Shown here in pieces: positions 43,721-55,523 of a DNA stretch of 64,000 nucleotides. A program made the position numbers and the translations under genes. The first letter of the stretch is position 1, and each line of letters starts with the position of its first letter. Source of the DNA: Proteles cristata cristata (Eukaryota > Chordata > Mammalia > Carnivora > Hyaenidae); contig JAESUZ010000481.1 of assembly GCA_017311185.1 (NCBI GenBank), positions 372,001-436,000 of the forward strand. Direction: 5' to 3'. Below the pieces are notes generated by a model, which did not search any database, was not told the DNA's origin, and worked only from the letters and a program-made list of their open reading frames with translations.

Positions 43721-45736
43721 TACTTGGACTCAATCAAAACAGCTCCCTTCATTACCAGCCAGTCCTGACTCAGCCCCTTCCGTGAGTACAATCTGGGAGC
43801 GAACCAGTCCTGAGATTCAGCTTTCATGATGCAAGAAGAATGAGTGTGGATGCCACCCAGTCCCCGCAAAGATGTGACAGGAGGATGACAAAACACATCT
43901 CAAGGCTACACTGGAAACTACTGAGAGAAGCAAGTTTCTCTGACACAGAGGGACTCCGGTCAAAATTAGGTGAGGGATTTGGAAACGAGATCCAGGCAGT
44001 CTGGGGTCCTTGTTAATTCAGACTCAGCAGCCTTCCCTCTCGTTGGGGCTATGCCACAGCAGGCACCAGACGCTGCTGCCATGCTGTCGGAAGAAAGTTC
44101 TTCGCCAAGCAGTCTCGTAGACGAAGGGGCGTGCCGGGTGTAGGTGAATGACAGTTAAGTAACAGCACTCAGTGCACCCTTCTCTCCTGTCACTCTTCCC
44201 TAAGCTCGTGGTTAAGGCCAAGTGTGGCGAATCCTTTCCAGACTCCTGTGGATTCAAATCCAGTTCTGATTTACTTTTCTGCTGGAGATCAAACAGAAAT
44301 CGGCTGAAGAACAATCGTTATGTTAAAATCACAGAAAATCTTAGAACAAAGACGACTGTAAGGGGTCAGCCAATATGTCTGGGTGCAGGAGGACAGAAAC
44401 ACCCAAATCTCTCAAGAGGCTTGACCCTACATGAACATATATCTGAGGTACAAAATGCCAGGGCTCGCTCCCCTTTGTTATCCTTCTCATTGCCCTCTGC
44501 CGTCATCAGGAAGTTCCTTATGATGAAAACAAAAAGTCTGGTAAAATGCATTTACTACCACTGTGTCTTATGCCAGCTTTCCGGAACTCGAGGTCAGTTC
44601 ATTAGCTAGAACCCTTCCTCGGATCCCATGCTCCTTTCTTTGGGTGGAATGATTCCAATTCCTCAAACCTATTTTCAGAAGTGAAAAATCATTTCTCCTC
44701 CAATACATCTACCACCTCTCTGTTTAGATGATACCTCAATGACAGAAGTCATTAATTGATCATGCAGTTCATTTCACCTTTGGACAACTCTTTTTATTTT
44801 AAGCCCAAACTGCTTCCTGCGGCTTCCTACCAAAAGTTCCGTTTCCCCTCCTCTGGCAGATATAAAATAATCTAACCCCTTTTACACGTGCAATCTGCAC
44901 ACGGCTGGCATGCTCGCTCAGCCTTTTCTCCCCCAGACCTGCCAGTCCCTCTAGCATCCCTCGTACAGCATGGCTATGGACCCCAGAGCCACTGGGCTCT
45001 TTCTCCTCTGAATAAATCCCAGTTCATCCCAATCCCCCTTACACTCTGAAGCCCAGGAATGTAATCCCACAGAGAAGTGCTCTGATCAGCTCAGAATAGA
45101 GCACAGCCACCACCCTGTGTGCTCTGGAAACCAGAATGCAAACATGTATTTTTGGATTCGTGTTCTGAATCAGGAGAAACCAGAATTAGTCACTGTTCTT
45201 TTACGAGTCTCTGGCTTCTGCCTATAGGCTAAGGAGAGCACACACATGTATACCATACATATGCACAGCCCCACAGGGACCGCCCCACCCCCATTCCTTC
45301 TCCTAACCAGACAAACCTGAGCTCAGTGAGATGATGAAGAAGCCATCCACTTCCTGCCCCAACTCAGGCTATGTCCCAATTCTGAATGTTTATATGAATT
45401 ATCTCCAGGCCAGATGCATAATCACAGCCCTTAGAGATTCTCTTATCTGGAGATGTCAAATCCTTAGAAAAATGTTTTCCCTCCTCCTAGTCCACAAGCA
45501 TTTGTTCCTTGGACCCTTATAGCCTGACTCACAGATAAGCTGAGGTTTCCCTAACTGGCCAAGAGCAATACTGTGAGGTTCTGGGGTCGTTAGGAAATCT
45601 GACAGTTTGTCCATAACCAAGAACAGACGGGTACGTGTGTACCAACATATGTATAGTGAAGGCTGCCTGCTCCCTTCATACCTTGCTAAGAGGTGTCAGG
45701 TGATCGTTGGGACTTTCCATTCAGGACTGTCTAATT

Positions 45737-46076
45737 CAGGGTCAGCAGACCATGACCTACAGGCCCAATGCAGCCATCTGTTTCTGTATGATCCATGGAA
45801 CAGTTTTTTACATCTTTAAACGGTATGGGGGAAAAAGAAGAGCACCTTGTAACATGTGAAAATTGTATGAAATGGAAATTTCAGAGTCTGCAAGTAAAGT
45901 TTTATTGGGAACTCAGCCGCCTGTGTTCGTTCACAGGTCGTCTGTGTCTGTGGCTGCTTCTGCTGTGCAAGCAGAGTTGAGTCGTTTCAGCAGACAACAG
46001 CGTGGGCCCACAAAGCCAAAAGTATTTACTGTCTGGCCCTTTACAGAATACAGCTGGCCAACCTTTGGTCTAACAA
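45737..46076 (-). repeat. hAT-Charlie-type DNA transposon fossil
   Basis: Contains AAAGTTTTATTGGGAACTCA, then TGTGGCTGCTTCTGCTGTGC, then GTATTTACTGTCTGGCCCTT and TACAGAATACAGCTGGCCAA. Same family as the copy at 63754-63955, in the opposite orientation. Confidence 0.7.
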
Positions 46077-47511
46077 CTTATGCCCCCTGCAAAGGTGTTT
46101 TCCGAGAGCCTGCTTCTCTTCCGTCATGTTCTGTCAGCCCTCGGGGCCCCAACCCGCCTGTGTTTGAGGACTTCACAAGTTGAGGGAAGGGGTTGCAGGC
46201 TTGCTCCCACCTGCAGAGGAAAAACGCAGGGCCAGAAAGAGAGGAGGCTTTTCCTAGGTAGTATATAAAAGTTCCTCTCCTTCATTCTCTCCCTGTGCGG
46301 TACCACTTTCCATGGTCTTGATGGTGATACTCTTCTGGCATGCACAGCTCCCCCAAAACATCCTTTTTTTCCTTCCCTTCTTCCAAGGCCAGCCTTTTCC
46401 ACCCCGGTCCTAAACTTCTTAACCTGTGGAGTGCCACTCAAGGACGTCTGGGCAGAGAGGTAGGGTGGGAAACAGAAGAGCAAGGGGGTGGGTCCACAGG
46501 ATCACAGCTGGCTTAGCAAGGAGAAGAGGCAAAGTCAAGGTTCCCTTTCTCCAGCCCTGGCTAAGAGCTTGGCTGAGTCCCCAGGGAAACAGAGAGCTTC
46601 AAGTCCTCCCCCCACCCCCTTTGCCTAAATCAAGCAAATAACTAACAATGCAAGGAGGTGCGGGGGAGTAAGGCCCAGCCACTGGGTATCTATTTTCTGA
46701 AAACACATGGCAAATCTCTGAGCCAAATGCCTGCTAAGCCAAAGAATAAACAAATCGCTTTATTTCCCTGAGACAGGAGCTATCAACTTCACCTCCAGTC
46801 CTTTCCTTCCTTTCCTTCCGCTAGCCTGATCCATAGGTCCCACGGTCCTCTCCCTGTGGGGGGGAGGCAGCATCTGTCAGCATCTGAGAGGGGGGTCTGC
46901 CTCCTCCCCCTTGCTAACCACTTCTCTGGTCAGCTCACCCCCAGCAGGAGCACCCCAGTTGGTAGGTGGAGAGCACATGGCCTTTCTACCCCTCCTCCCC
47001 CAGAGGCTCCGGCCAGCTCTCCTTGTTGCATCACTAATTCAACCCTATGCCCTCCTTTATCCCAGCTAGAGGACCCTGAATAAGTCTTGCTGGACCAAGG
47101 GGACCCCATCTGCCCAACTTCTACCCCTCCCTCCACCTGACCAGGTCTGCTCAGGCTGTGGTACTATGAAGCAGGAGAAGAAGGAGGAAAAAGAAAAAGC
47201 TGGGGGTGGGGGGGTGGGGAGAGGGGGGAAGAATGTGGCATCTCTGCAGTATGATGTCACGCTGGCTGCTTTCAGATCCCCCAACACAGAACAGAAGCAA
47301 ACAACATGGACTCCGGATTTACTGTCTTGAAAGGTTTGTGTTCCCGGCAGCTCTGAGCCGCCTGCGTCAGCTGGAAAAACCACACGGCCAGACAGGTTCT
47401 CCTCCTTACAACCCCCCAGGGGAGCCCCCAATCCGACCCCCGGGTGGGGGGGGGGGCGGGGCAGAGCTAGCCCTCCAAAACACATGTCCAGAGGAAAACA
47501 AAGATAGACTG

Positions 47512-47536
47512 ACACACACACACACACACACACAGG
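47512..47536. repeat. (CA)n microsatellite
   Basis: About twelve CA units just downstream (minus-strand sense) of the candidate first-exon donor. Confidence 0.95.
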
Positions 47537-47553
47537 CGTCAGTTGGCACTAAC

Positions 47554-47600
47554 CTGGAAGCCATTAGGAACGGTAGTAGAGTGCAGTGCAGAGAACTCAT
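47554..47600 (-). CDS. GRAMD1B: candidate upstream first coding exon of GRAMD1B
   Basis: On the minus strand an ATG at 47600 opens MSSLHCTLLPFLMAS plus two bases, ending at a donor CCAG|GTTAGT. The overhang AG plus the C that begins exon 31936 makes a Ser codon and continues TASNSN in frame. A second in-frame Met lies at 47564. Its position next to a GC-rich promoter-like block supports a first exon. The Kozak contexts are mediocre, the donor is only fair, and several upstream ATGs precede it. I infer this from phase and context and do not recognise the peptide with certainty. Confidence 0.42.
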
Positions 47601-48719
47601 TCATTCATGCATTGGGCAGTGGGGGGCGGGGGTGGGGGGAGCGGGGGGGGCCCTGAGGACGTCGGAGGGCACTCACCTCCATGCCCACCCCGCAGCCCTG
47701 TTTCTACCCGGGGAGGGAGTGGGGGCGGGGCGCTCATGAGCTCGGGTAGCTGCCTTTCTCTGCTCTTTCGCACGGCTCTGGAGTTGTAAGCATGGCCCCC
47801 CTTTATTTTCTCCCCCCTCCCACCGCGTTACTCGGTGTGGTCGGCGTGGTCGCGCGGCTACAGAAGTCCCTCTCTCCCTTGCCCCTGCTCCCTTTCTCTG
47901 TCTCCCTGACTCCCTCACAGACAGCTGTTCTCTGGCCCCAGCACGCACGCGCATAGCGCGCGCGCACAAACACTCAGACACACACACTCAGACACGCACC
48001 CCTCTTGCGCGCCTGCACACGCGCGCGCACGCACCGTGCCGCCTGCCGCTTTACATAATGCAACTCTTTGGTGCAGTCGGCTTGCTAGCTCTCAATTATT
48101 CATGCCAGGTTGGAGGACAGAGCCTCGCCTGGGGGCGGGGGGGGGGGGAGGGACGCGCGAAGCATCATTTCCCCTCCGTCCCCTAATCTGACTAAACAAA
48201 AGATGATGCTCCCAGGAGATCCTGTGCCCTCTGCTGCCACCGATTATTTCCCAGGTGGTGCCTATTAGGTCAACCTGTATCAAGGAGGTGACGCTAAATC
48301 AAAACACAGGCGCCTGGCTCAAAATAGAGCCTTGCCTCTTTCAAAGGATGACAGCCTCTCATGGCCTGAGCCTGGGGAATAGAGTCAAGAGGAGGAAGGC
48401 AGCGCTGGAGGCCAGAGTCTGTGAAAGAAAATGGCTGAGGGCCTCTTCAGGGTAGCCTCTCCCAGCCTCCCAAAGCAGCCGGCTGATCCGCACAGACCAG
48501 GAAAATAACACTTTCAGGCACTTGCAATCCTGACAAAGGAGGCTCATCCGAGTTTTTGAACTCATAAGCTGCGCTTCTTGAAAAGGTTTTCCTGTCCTAT
48601 TCACTGAAACACAGTGAATTCAGTGGTACTGCAATAGCCCCCAGACAAGTGTTCTTTCACACAAGAGGCAGGCAGTCAACAAGGATAGTAAAATGAATAT
48701 TTTGACAGTCATCTAGAAC

Positions 48720-48850
48720 CCGCAAGGCACTTCCCGCACAGTCATTTGATTTCTATCACAATCATCTGCATAGGCCTCTTGATGACCGCACCTAACGTAA
48801 GGATGCTGAGCCTGGGAAGGTGGATCGTCCTATGGACAGAAAGGCTGAGC
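48720..48850 (-). repeat. MIR fragment
   Basis: CAGTCATTTGATTTCTATCA, CAATCATCTGCATAGGCCTC, then AGGATGCTGAGCCTGGGAAG, reverse MIR-like and diverged. Confidence 0.5.
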
Positions 48851-49019
48851 TGGGAATCCAGATCACTGGACTATAGACCCCATGACAACGAACTGCCGAA
48901 CACCCCAAGCATGACCTTGAGCCTCTGGAACATCACTGTCACCTTTTGAAGGAGTGGCAAGGGAAGCTCAAACAGGAGCCCAAACAAACAAGTAACAAAA
49001 AGAATGGTGATGGTTAGCT

Positions 49020-49165
49020 CAGTGTTTCTCAAAGTCCAACACCCCGAGGATCTTGCTCTACCACAGATTCTAACGCAGTGGGTCTAAAGGGAAGGCGCCA
49101 GAGTTGGTCTTTCTAACAGACCCTCAGGTGACACCCATGTTGCCGTTCCACAGGCCACACCTGGG
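49020..49165 (-). repeat. hAT-type DNA transposon fossil (MER5/MER20-like)
   Basis: CTCAGTGTTTCTCAAAGTCC terminus, an ACAGATTCTAACGCAGTGGG core and CAGACCCTCAGGTGACACCC. Confidence 0.5.
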
Positions 49166-49437
49166 TAGCAAAGGGTTGATGTATGCATTCCCTCTCTCTG
49201 GATGGTCCTAAAGGACAGAGTTCTATCTGTCAGCTGCAGCTGCACAGGGTAACAGGCTGAAGGTGAAAAATATTGATGTCACCTGTGTCCTGCTCACCAG
49301 ACACATGCTGGGAGCTAATACATCTTGGGCATCTGTATGTTGGCAAAAAGTCTCACTTTTGCCTATAGGCTCAGCCTGAAAGGTCTTTCCAGTCTATTGG
49401 CAGAAGAGCAGCTTCATCGTATCAAGAAGCACACAGG

Positions 49438-49652
49438 TGGGGTGCCTGGGTGGCTCAGTTAAGCATCTGACTTTGGCTCAGGTCATGATCTCACGGTTTG
49501 TGGGTTCAAGTCCCACATCAGGCTCTGTGCTGACAGATCAGAGCCTGGAGTCTACTTTGGATTCCGTGTCTCCCTCTTTCTCTGTCGTGCCCCAGCTTGT
49601 ATTCTCTCTCTCTCTCTCTCAAGTGAATAAACATTAAACAACAACAACAACA
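49438..49652 (+). mobile_element. feliform tRNA-derived SINE
   Basis: GGGGTGCCTGGGTGGCTCAG head with a small deletion before TTAAGCATCTGAC, then a CTCTCTC tract and a tail that has become (CAA)n at 49637-49653. Confidence 0.93.
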
Positions 49653-49864
49653 ACCATAGGTTGGGATGTCTGGCCTTCACTTCAGTTACCTAGACAAAGT
49701 TCATCACCAAAGAAAGGTGTACAGGCAGTGCCCTGAGACACAAGCTTTGCCCCAATTCTACCCACTCCTACTTGTCTGGCTCAAGTCCTGCCCCTTCTGA
49801 AACATTTTTCTCGCTCTGGACCTGCCAGCTCCCTCCCCTCTTCTGGTACTCCCTAGAAAGAGCT

Positions 49865-49985
49865 AGTGCTTTGGAGTTGAATCTGCACGCAAAACAAAAC
49901 TTTGCTGCTTTCTGGCTCTCCGACCCTTGTGTAAATCCATCTAACCCCCATTTCAGACTCAGCCTATTCATCTGAAAAGGCCAAC
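49865..49985 (+). repeat. MIR fragment
   Basis: GGAGTTGAATCTGCACGC, then TTTGCTGCTTTCTGGCTCTC, then GACTCAGCCTATTCATCTGA. Confidence 0.45.
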
Positions 49986-50319
49986 AGTGTCTCTCTCCTC
50001 TCTTACACTGTTGGAAAAATGATGGGCTAAAACAAAGGCATGGAACAGAACCCAAGAAAAGCTGGTATCTCCCCCACCCCTGGCCTTATAAACTACAGTA
50101 CATGATTTGGAACTTAATTGGAGATTCTTTTGTTCGCTCCATTGGTTTTCTCTCCCTAAGAAGGTTGTAGGGCTGCTTCTTTCATGTCCTTCCAACATGT
50201 AGGAGTTCTGGGCACAGCACAGGTATGCGGAAAATATCTTTGTACTGACTGTCCTGTCCTCTGTTAAGACAGTAAACAAAGGGGTTGGTGGAGTCAACCA
50301 GGCAGCACCCTCATCTCAG

Positions 50320-50410
50320 CTTCCTCACTTGCTTCCTGTGTGAGTTTGGACACGTCATACTAACTTACCAGAGGCTTTTCTACTTCCACTATAAAATGCA
50401 CACATTCATC
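50320..50410 (+). repeat. MIR fragment
   Basis: CTTCCTGTGTGAGTTTGGAC, then ACTTCCACTATAAAATGCAC. Confidence 0.45.
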
Positions 50411-50464
50411 TTTCCTCTGAAAACACCTCCACATCATCCTATCGTGTTAGTATCTTCAACGGTT

Positions 50465-50681
50465 AAAAAAAATGTTTTTTAAATTTTATATTGCAGAGAG
50501 AAAGAGACAGAGAGTGAGTAGGGGAGGGGCAGAGAAAGAGAAGAAGACACAGAATCCAGAGCAGGCCCCAGTCTCCAAGATGTCAGCACAGAGCCTGATG
50601 CGGGGCTCGAACTCACAAACCGCAAGATCAGGACCTGAGTTGAAGTCGGATGCTTAACCGACTGAGCCACCCAGGCGCCCC
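50465..50681 (-). mobile_element. feliform tRNA-derived SINE
   Basis: Reverse copy ending GAGCCACCCAGGCGCCCC. Flanks TTCAACGGTT and TTCAACAGTT form a near-perfect duplication. Confidence 0.94.
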
Positions 50682-50699
50682 TTCAACAGTTTAGATTAA

Positions 50700-50945
50700 C
50701 AGCAGTGGATTAAAAGGGCAGGCTAAGAGGTCGGACAAAGCTGACTTCACATACTGGTTCTCTCAATTCCTAATTTTGTGACCTTTGACATGTTAGGCTC
50801 ACTAAGCTTCAGACTTAGTCGTTAGTCAAAAAAACAACAAAATCTTCCTGGACCGTGTGAGGATTAAGTGAGGTAAATACATGTAACAAGCTTTTCACTG
50901 TATCTGACAGGGTACCAGTCCCATAAATGAAAACATCATGATTGT
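50700..50945 (+). repeat. MIR element
   Basis: TTAAAAGGGCAGGCTAAGAG, then TAATTTTGTGACCTTTGACA, then GTGTGAGGATTAAGTGAGGT and AAATACATGTAACAAGC. Confidence 0.75.
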
Positions 50946-51274
50946 CAGTATTGGTCAAAAACAATAGCTATTAAAAACAATGAAAGATAACTTCTAGTGG
51001 TGAGACAGGTATTCCCAAGCCTTCAACTGAGTCTGGACCTAAGAGAAACCTCAGTTCCTTAAGCTGTGTGTTATACCCTCTGCCATCATCAAAATGTTCT
51101 TTGTCTGCTGCTCGCCAACTAGACCTCGATAATTAACAGGAAAGTTACAGAGTAAGCAAATCAGAGAATCTAGGCTGTATCTACTGTGTTATAAAATGTA
51201 AACCTTTTCTCCATGATCAGAAGCTCCTTGCTTGAGCTACATAAAACCAAAATTAACCTGATAATAAATAGAAA

Positions 51275-51445
51275 TAGAGTACAGTCTGTGTGCAATGCAA
51301 CTAGCTAAGTCTCTGATGTGAATGATCTCAGCTAATCCTGCCAACAATGTTATGAAACAGGTACTTCTCACCCCCATTTTTTCCGATGGGTTAATAACTA
51401 AGAGGCGGAGGGTTCGCTAACTTTCCTACAGCATAGGATGCATGA
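51275..51445 (-). repeat. MIR fragment
   Basis: GATCTCAGCTAATCCTGCCA, ACAATGTTATGAAACAGGTA, then GAGGGTTCGCTAACTTTCCT, the reverse MIR order. Confidence 0.65.
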
Positions 51446-51765
51446 ACAGTAGAACACGTATCTGACACCCTGCCTTACCTGAGTCCCACTCAACCACTGC
51501 AGCGTGCATGAAAAGTGCTTACTGACACGTCGTCAGGGGCGCTTTCTTGGGCTAAGAGTGCTTACTAGATTCACGCTGCTCCCTCATCCTCCCTGAAAGT
51601 CACAGCGCAAACTCTGCAGCAGCCTCTGAGTCCGAGAGATGGAAGACCTGTCATCTGAAGGAGCACACAGGCTTTCGGCAGATCCAACTGACACCCCCCA
51701 GACTCAGTCTCTGCCTTTTAAGAGCTGAGCTGCTTGGCACTGAAATTCCCAAACTGCTTTTCTGT

Positions 51766-51814
51766 AAATGAATTTAGGAAACGGGAGGTTAAATGAATTT
51801 AGGAAACGGGAGGT
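51766..51814. repeat. 25-bp tandem duplication
   Basis: Two adjacent copies of a 25-bp unit starting AAATGAATTTAGGAAACGGG, differing only at the last base. Confidence 0.94.
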
Positions 51815-52412
51815 AAAAGTGGGTATCATTTTCTGAATTAAATCTTTCCCTTAGAGATATGGAAAGCTGACATTAGTTTCTATTTTTGAAGAGAAAAGAG
51901 GTTTTCTGAGTCCTGTGCAGTATCAAAAGCACTTTCCAAAGAGCGCCCTGGGGGGAAGAAAGAGAAGTTAAGGTACACCAGCAAATCTAACCCAGTCCTA
52001 CTCAACACAGTCCCCCGTTCAATCACTTCTATAAAAAGAAGGTTGGTGTCTACATAGTATCTTGTTCACCTGAAGCACTTAATGGGAGCTCAAAGGATAA
52101 GGTTCTATTGTATTTTTGAACTCTATTCCCATCCCAATGAAAACAAGACTTTTTTACACAGTAGGTACTTTCATTTTAACTAAATCTGAATTTTTTTTGA
52201 ATTATGGGGGATGATGTACAAAAGTGAACCCAATTACACTACTATCCAAAACACAGCTGTTAATCTAGGAGATCCCTGAAGTGTTTGGTAACTCAAAGGA
52301 AAATGGAGAAAGATCTGACACTTACCGAGAATCTACAATCTGCTAGGCACAGATCTTATTTTATTTACTTACAAAACTTCTATTTAGTCCAATGAGAAAC
52401 CTAAATATAGAA

Positions 52413-52560
52413 GCATCAGACTTCAGCTCAGGTCACGATCTCATGCTGTATGGGTTTGAGCCCCACATCGAGCACTGTGCTGGCAGTGCAGAGCCTGCTT
52501 GGGATTCCCTGTCTCTCTCTCTCTCTCTCTCTCTCAAAATAAATAAAACTTATGGGGGAA
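52413..52560 (+). mobile_element. feliform SINE, 5'-truncated
   Basis: Starts GCATCAGACTTCAGCTCAGG, continues to a CTCTCTCTCT tract and AAAATAAATAAAAC. The head is missing. Confidence 0.88.
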
Positions 52561-52675
52561 AAAAGCCTATCCTTACCCCCAGGTCACACAGCTATTTCTA
52601 AAGCCTATGTTTTTACCACACGATGCATAAACAGACACCTATGAAGTAAAAGGCATTTCAAAAGTTATCGCACTT

Positions 52676-52878
52676 GGGGCACTTGGGCAGCTCAGTCAGT
52701 TAAGCATCCGACTTCGGCTCAGGTCATGATCTCATGGTTTGTGGGTTCAAGCCCTGCGTCAGGCTCTGTGCTGATGGCTCAGAGCCTGGAGCCTGCTTCA
52801 GATTCTGTGTCTCCCTCTCTCTGCCCCTTCTCCATTCTCTCTCTCTCTTTCTCTCAGACATTAAAAAAATTTTTTTAA
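52676..52878 (+). mobile_element. feliform tRNA-derived SINE
   Basis: TTGGGGCACTTGGGCAGCTC head, GTTAAGCATCCGACTTCGGC, tail ACATTAAAAAAATTTTTTTA. AAGTTATCGCACTT and AAGTTATCACACTT flank it. Confidence 0.93.
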
Positions 52879-53459
52879 GTTATCACACTTAACCAAAACC
52901 AGTTACAATCATAATATTGCATTTAACCCTGGAAACAATACTGCAAGTCAAGTCCCATTGCTCTTACTCAGGCCAGTTATCCATTTATTGCCCCTCAGGC
53001 CCAAATCTACCCTTCTCCTGATGCGGGAACTGTACCCTGTCAACATTCCTCAAGCCTAACAAGCCTCACTGGCGCCCCTAGTGGGCACTTGCTGATTTAC
53101 CTGCCCCAGCCTGCAGTACCTCAGGAACTTTCTGTGTCACACCCTGGGCCACAACCACACCCTCTCCAGTAAACTGTGGATCTCTGCCTTGCATGGGGAT
53201 CACCTTTGTAGGTGTGTTCATTCACTGGGGGCTCTGCCTCAATCCTAAAGGTGGCTGCTGCTCCCTGCATCTGTTATTCCTGCGTTCTTCAGGGCCCTCA
53301 GTTTACCTGTTAATGATTCTCAATGTGAAATCGTCCCTGTTGGCCTCGCGGCTGTACCGTCTCCTGACTGGATGCTCCCTGATATACTGCCACGGCAATG
53401 AACAAAAGGAAGCACCATCCCCGCCCTCAAGTGATGCAGTAATAATAGCTAGAAGTCTT

Positions 53460-53620
53460 TAGAGCATTCTATGAACCAGACAGAGATTGTATGGATTTAG
53501 TACGTGTTACTTCATTTACCCCTCCTATCAACCTTAACCCTACTTTACAGTGAGATACCTCGGAGTTTAAATAATTTCCTCGGGTCACACGGACAGTGGA
53601 CAGAGAAGCCTGGAGAGGTG
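53460..53620 (-). repeat. MIR fragment
   Basis: AGAGCATTCTATGAACCAGA, then ACTTTACAGTGAGATACCTC, then TTTCCTCGGGTCACACGGAC. Confidence 0.65.
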
Positions 53621-54544
53621 TCTCAGCACTCGGACTCCATACTCAGCCATGCTGAAATGCCGCCTCCATCCACTGGCTGCAAAGACTGACAGAGGGCCAA
53701 GGCAGTGCACGTGGGATGTATAAACACATCAGTGTTTCACAAGGTTGGAACAGAAAAAAGGAGCTAAATTGCTAGCCAGAGAGGTCCACATATATCCAAA
53801 GAAATTGAAATAAAAGAAGGGGCCACTATGAAGGGTCATTCAAGTTGGTCTCTGTAGTAGACAAGAGTTGGGGTACCCTGGTCGACAGGTGCACCGACAA
53901 CCCCACTAAACAGCTCTCTCCAGATTTAATGCTCAGTCATTGCCCATGTGTTATGAACCATGCACGCAAGAGGACTGATAATCTGCATGTTTTCGCTCCA
54001 CCCTGAGTTCCCGACCCAGGCTCTAATCCATAGAAGCTGGGTCGGGGGTACCCGAAAGGGTATGTTGATTGCGTCTGACCCAGCAGTAACTCAAGACACC
54101 TCATTAATACTGCATCTCTCACATGAGGAGCAGAGATGTCCATGTAATTAAAACCTGAAGCAGGACATGTGGGGAGGCACTGAGGGTGCAGGGGGGGCTC
54201 TAACATGGCTCCACTCTAACATTTTCTTGCTCTGCAGCGAGCCTGCACCACCACTGACCCAGCGCCCAGTCTGGCTCTAAGCATAGATAGGCTCTAGGCA
54301 GTAGGATAAGAAGACCTAGCCCCTAGCCCACTGGGAACATAACTCGCTGGGCTTAGCGCTCCTTCTATATGTTAGTCAAACCCCTGTTCACCATACATGC
54401 CAGCCCCCTTTCCCAATTTTCTTATAATCCTACACGAATAGAATAATTGGCTTTTCTGAGTATCACCTTTTTCTTTTCCGAATGCTCCCAACCATCCATT
54501 CCAGATTTTCAGCCTGGATCAATTATAAACCCATAGAATGGTCT

Positions 54545-54716
54545 ATGCAGGTGATTCCCAAACTCTGCTGTACTTTAGAATCACATAGAAGTTTTTACAT
54601 ATTTCCAATGCACAGTCACACCTCCTACCAATTAAATCAGAATGTCTGGGGATGTTTTTAAAGATCTCCAGGTGACTGCAAAGTGCAGCAGAAGTTTTTA
54701 GACACCACTGGTCTGT
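54545..54716 (-). repeat. hAT-type DNA transposon fossil (MER5-like)
   Basis: GTGATTCCCAAACTCTGCTG terminus, ACTTTAGAATCACATAGAAG, an AAATCAGAATGTCTGGGGAT core and GATCTCCAGGTGACTGCAAA. Confidence 0.65.
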
Positions 54717-54763
54717 ATGACTTTAACCTTAATTCTCTAGTAATGTAATGTAGAAATTACTTC

Positions 54764-54966
54764 TGGGGGGTCTGGGTGGCTCAGCTGGTAAGTGTCTAAC
54801 TCTTGATTTTGGCTCAGGTCACAATCTCATGGTTTTTAGGACTGAGCTCCAGGTCAGGCTCCACAGAGCCTGCTTGGGATTTTCTCTCCCTCTCTCTCTC
54901 TGCCCCTTCCCAGCTCATGCACACACACTGTCCCTCTCAACATAAATAAATAAACTTTAAAAATAT
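54764..54966 (+). mobile_element. feliform tRNA-derived SINE
   Basis: GGGGGGTCTGGGTGGCTCAG head, a shortened body (ACTGAGCTCCAGGTCAGGCT) and an AATAAATAAACTTTAAAA tail. ATTACTTCT repeats on both sides. Confidence 0.92.
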
Positions 54967-55079
54967 AGAGAGAAATTACTTCTGAAGGTATAGTCTAATA
55001 ATCTGTATTCCCTAGAAATCCATTTTTTTAAATCTAAGACATTTTTCCTCCTTTGTAATGATTTCCTAACTAATAATCA

Positions 55080-55215
55080 GAACTGATGCTCACTGAGAAC
55101 TATATGCCAGGCACTTTATAAAGGCTACATTGGGTTATAGCTCAGTTAATCTTATTATTCCAATTTCACAGAAGAGAAATTGACTGAAAAAGATTATGAG
55201 CACGTCTGCAAGTTT
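55080..55215 (-). repeat. MIR fragment
   Basis: CTCACTGAGAACTATATGCC, AGGCACTTTATAAAGGCTAC, then CCAATTTCACAGAAGAGAAA. Confidence 0.7.
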
Positions 55216-55523
55216 ATTTGATACACCTGAGCTGTCTTCGAGGACTAGAGACTTGAGCAAGTTTTAAGAAAGTAAATATTCCCCCATGCTCTTTTCTCTG
55301 GTCTTGGGTTTTAGTTCCACCCAGTTCTATTTGCTCTGTTCTTCTGGTTTTGAAAATCACTCTTCTTAAAAGAGAGGACAAGCTTGGGTAAGTTTGGTGA
55401 TATTCTTCAATGCAGCGTGAATTTCTCCTTCTCCTAGACCTGCAGAATCCAAACAGGTGCTCTGCGGCCTGGGCATGAATCTATACAAAGCAGCCGGCAC
55501 TAAGAGTGTTCTGACACCTGCCA

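Larger units (their letters stand above)
31937..47553. other. large first intron (or upstream region) rich in SINEs, L2 and MIR
   Basis: Between the N-terminal coding exon and the candidate first exon. It contains the SINE, L2, MIR and DNA-transposon entries listed separately. Stretches at about 38.4-39.6, 39.9-41.6, 44.0-45.7 and 46.1-47.2 kb carry nothing I recognise. Confidence 0.6.
47400..48150 (-). promoter_or_regulatory. GC/CpG-rich promoter-like block, candidate GRAMD1B promoter
   Basis: The most CpG-dense stretch in the window, with many GC boxes (GGGGCGGGG type), G-runs and a CACGCG alternating tract. On the minus strand an A/T-rich GAGAAAATAAAGG element at about 47801-47813 could act as a weak TATA box. 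It lies about 16 kb upstream of the N-terminal coding exon. Two potential first-exon donors fall inside it (47676/47677 and 47553/47554). Promoter activity is inferred from composition only. Confidence 0.5.

Noticed and set aside
47206..47739. 177-codon plus-strand open frame
   Set aside because: Made of G-runs and a CA microsatellite; no protein-like pattern.
53065..53087. Second CTCF-like sequence on the minus strand
   Set aside because: It has only four of the expected five G in the core run, so the right half is out of register.
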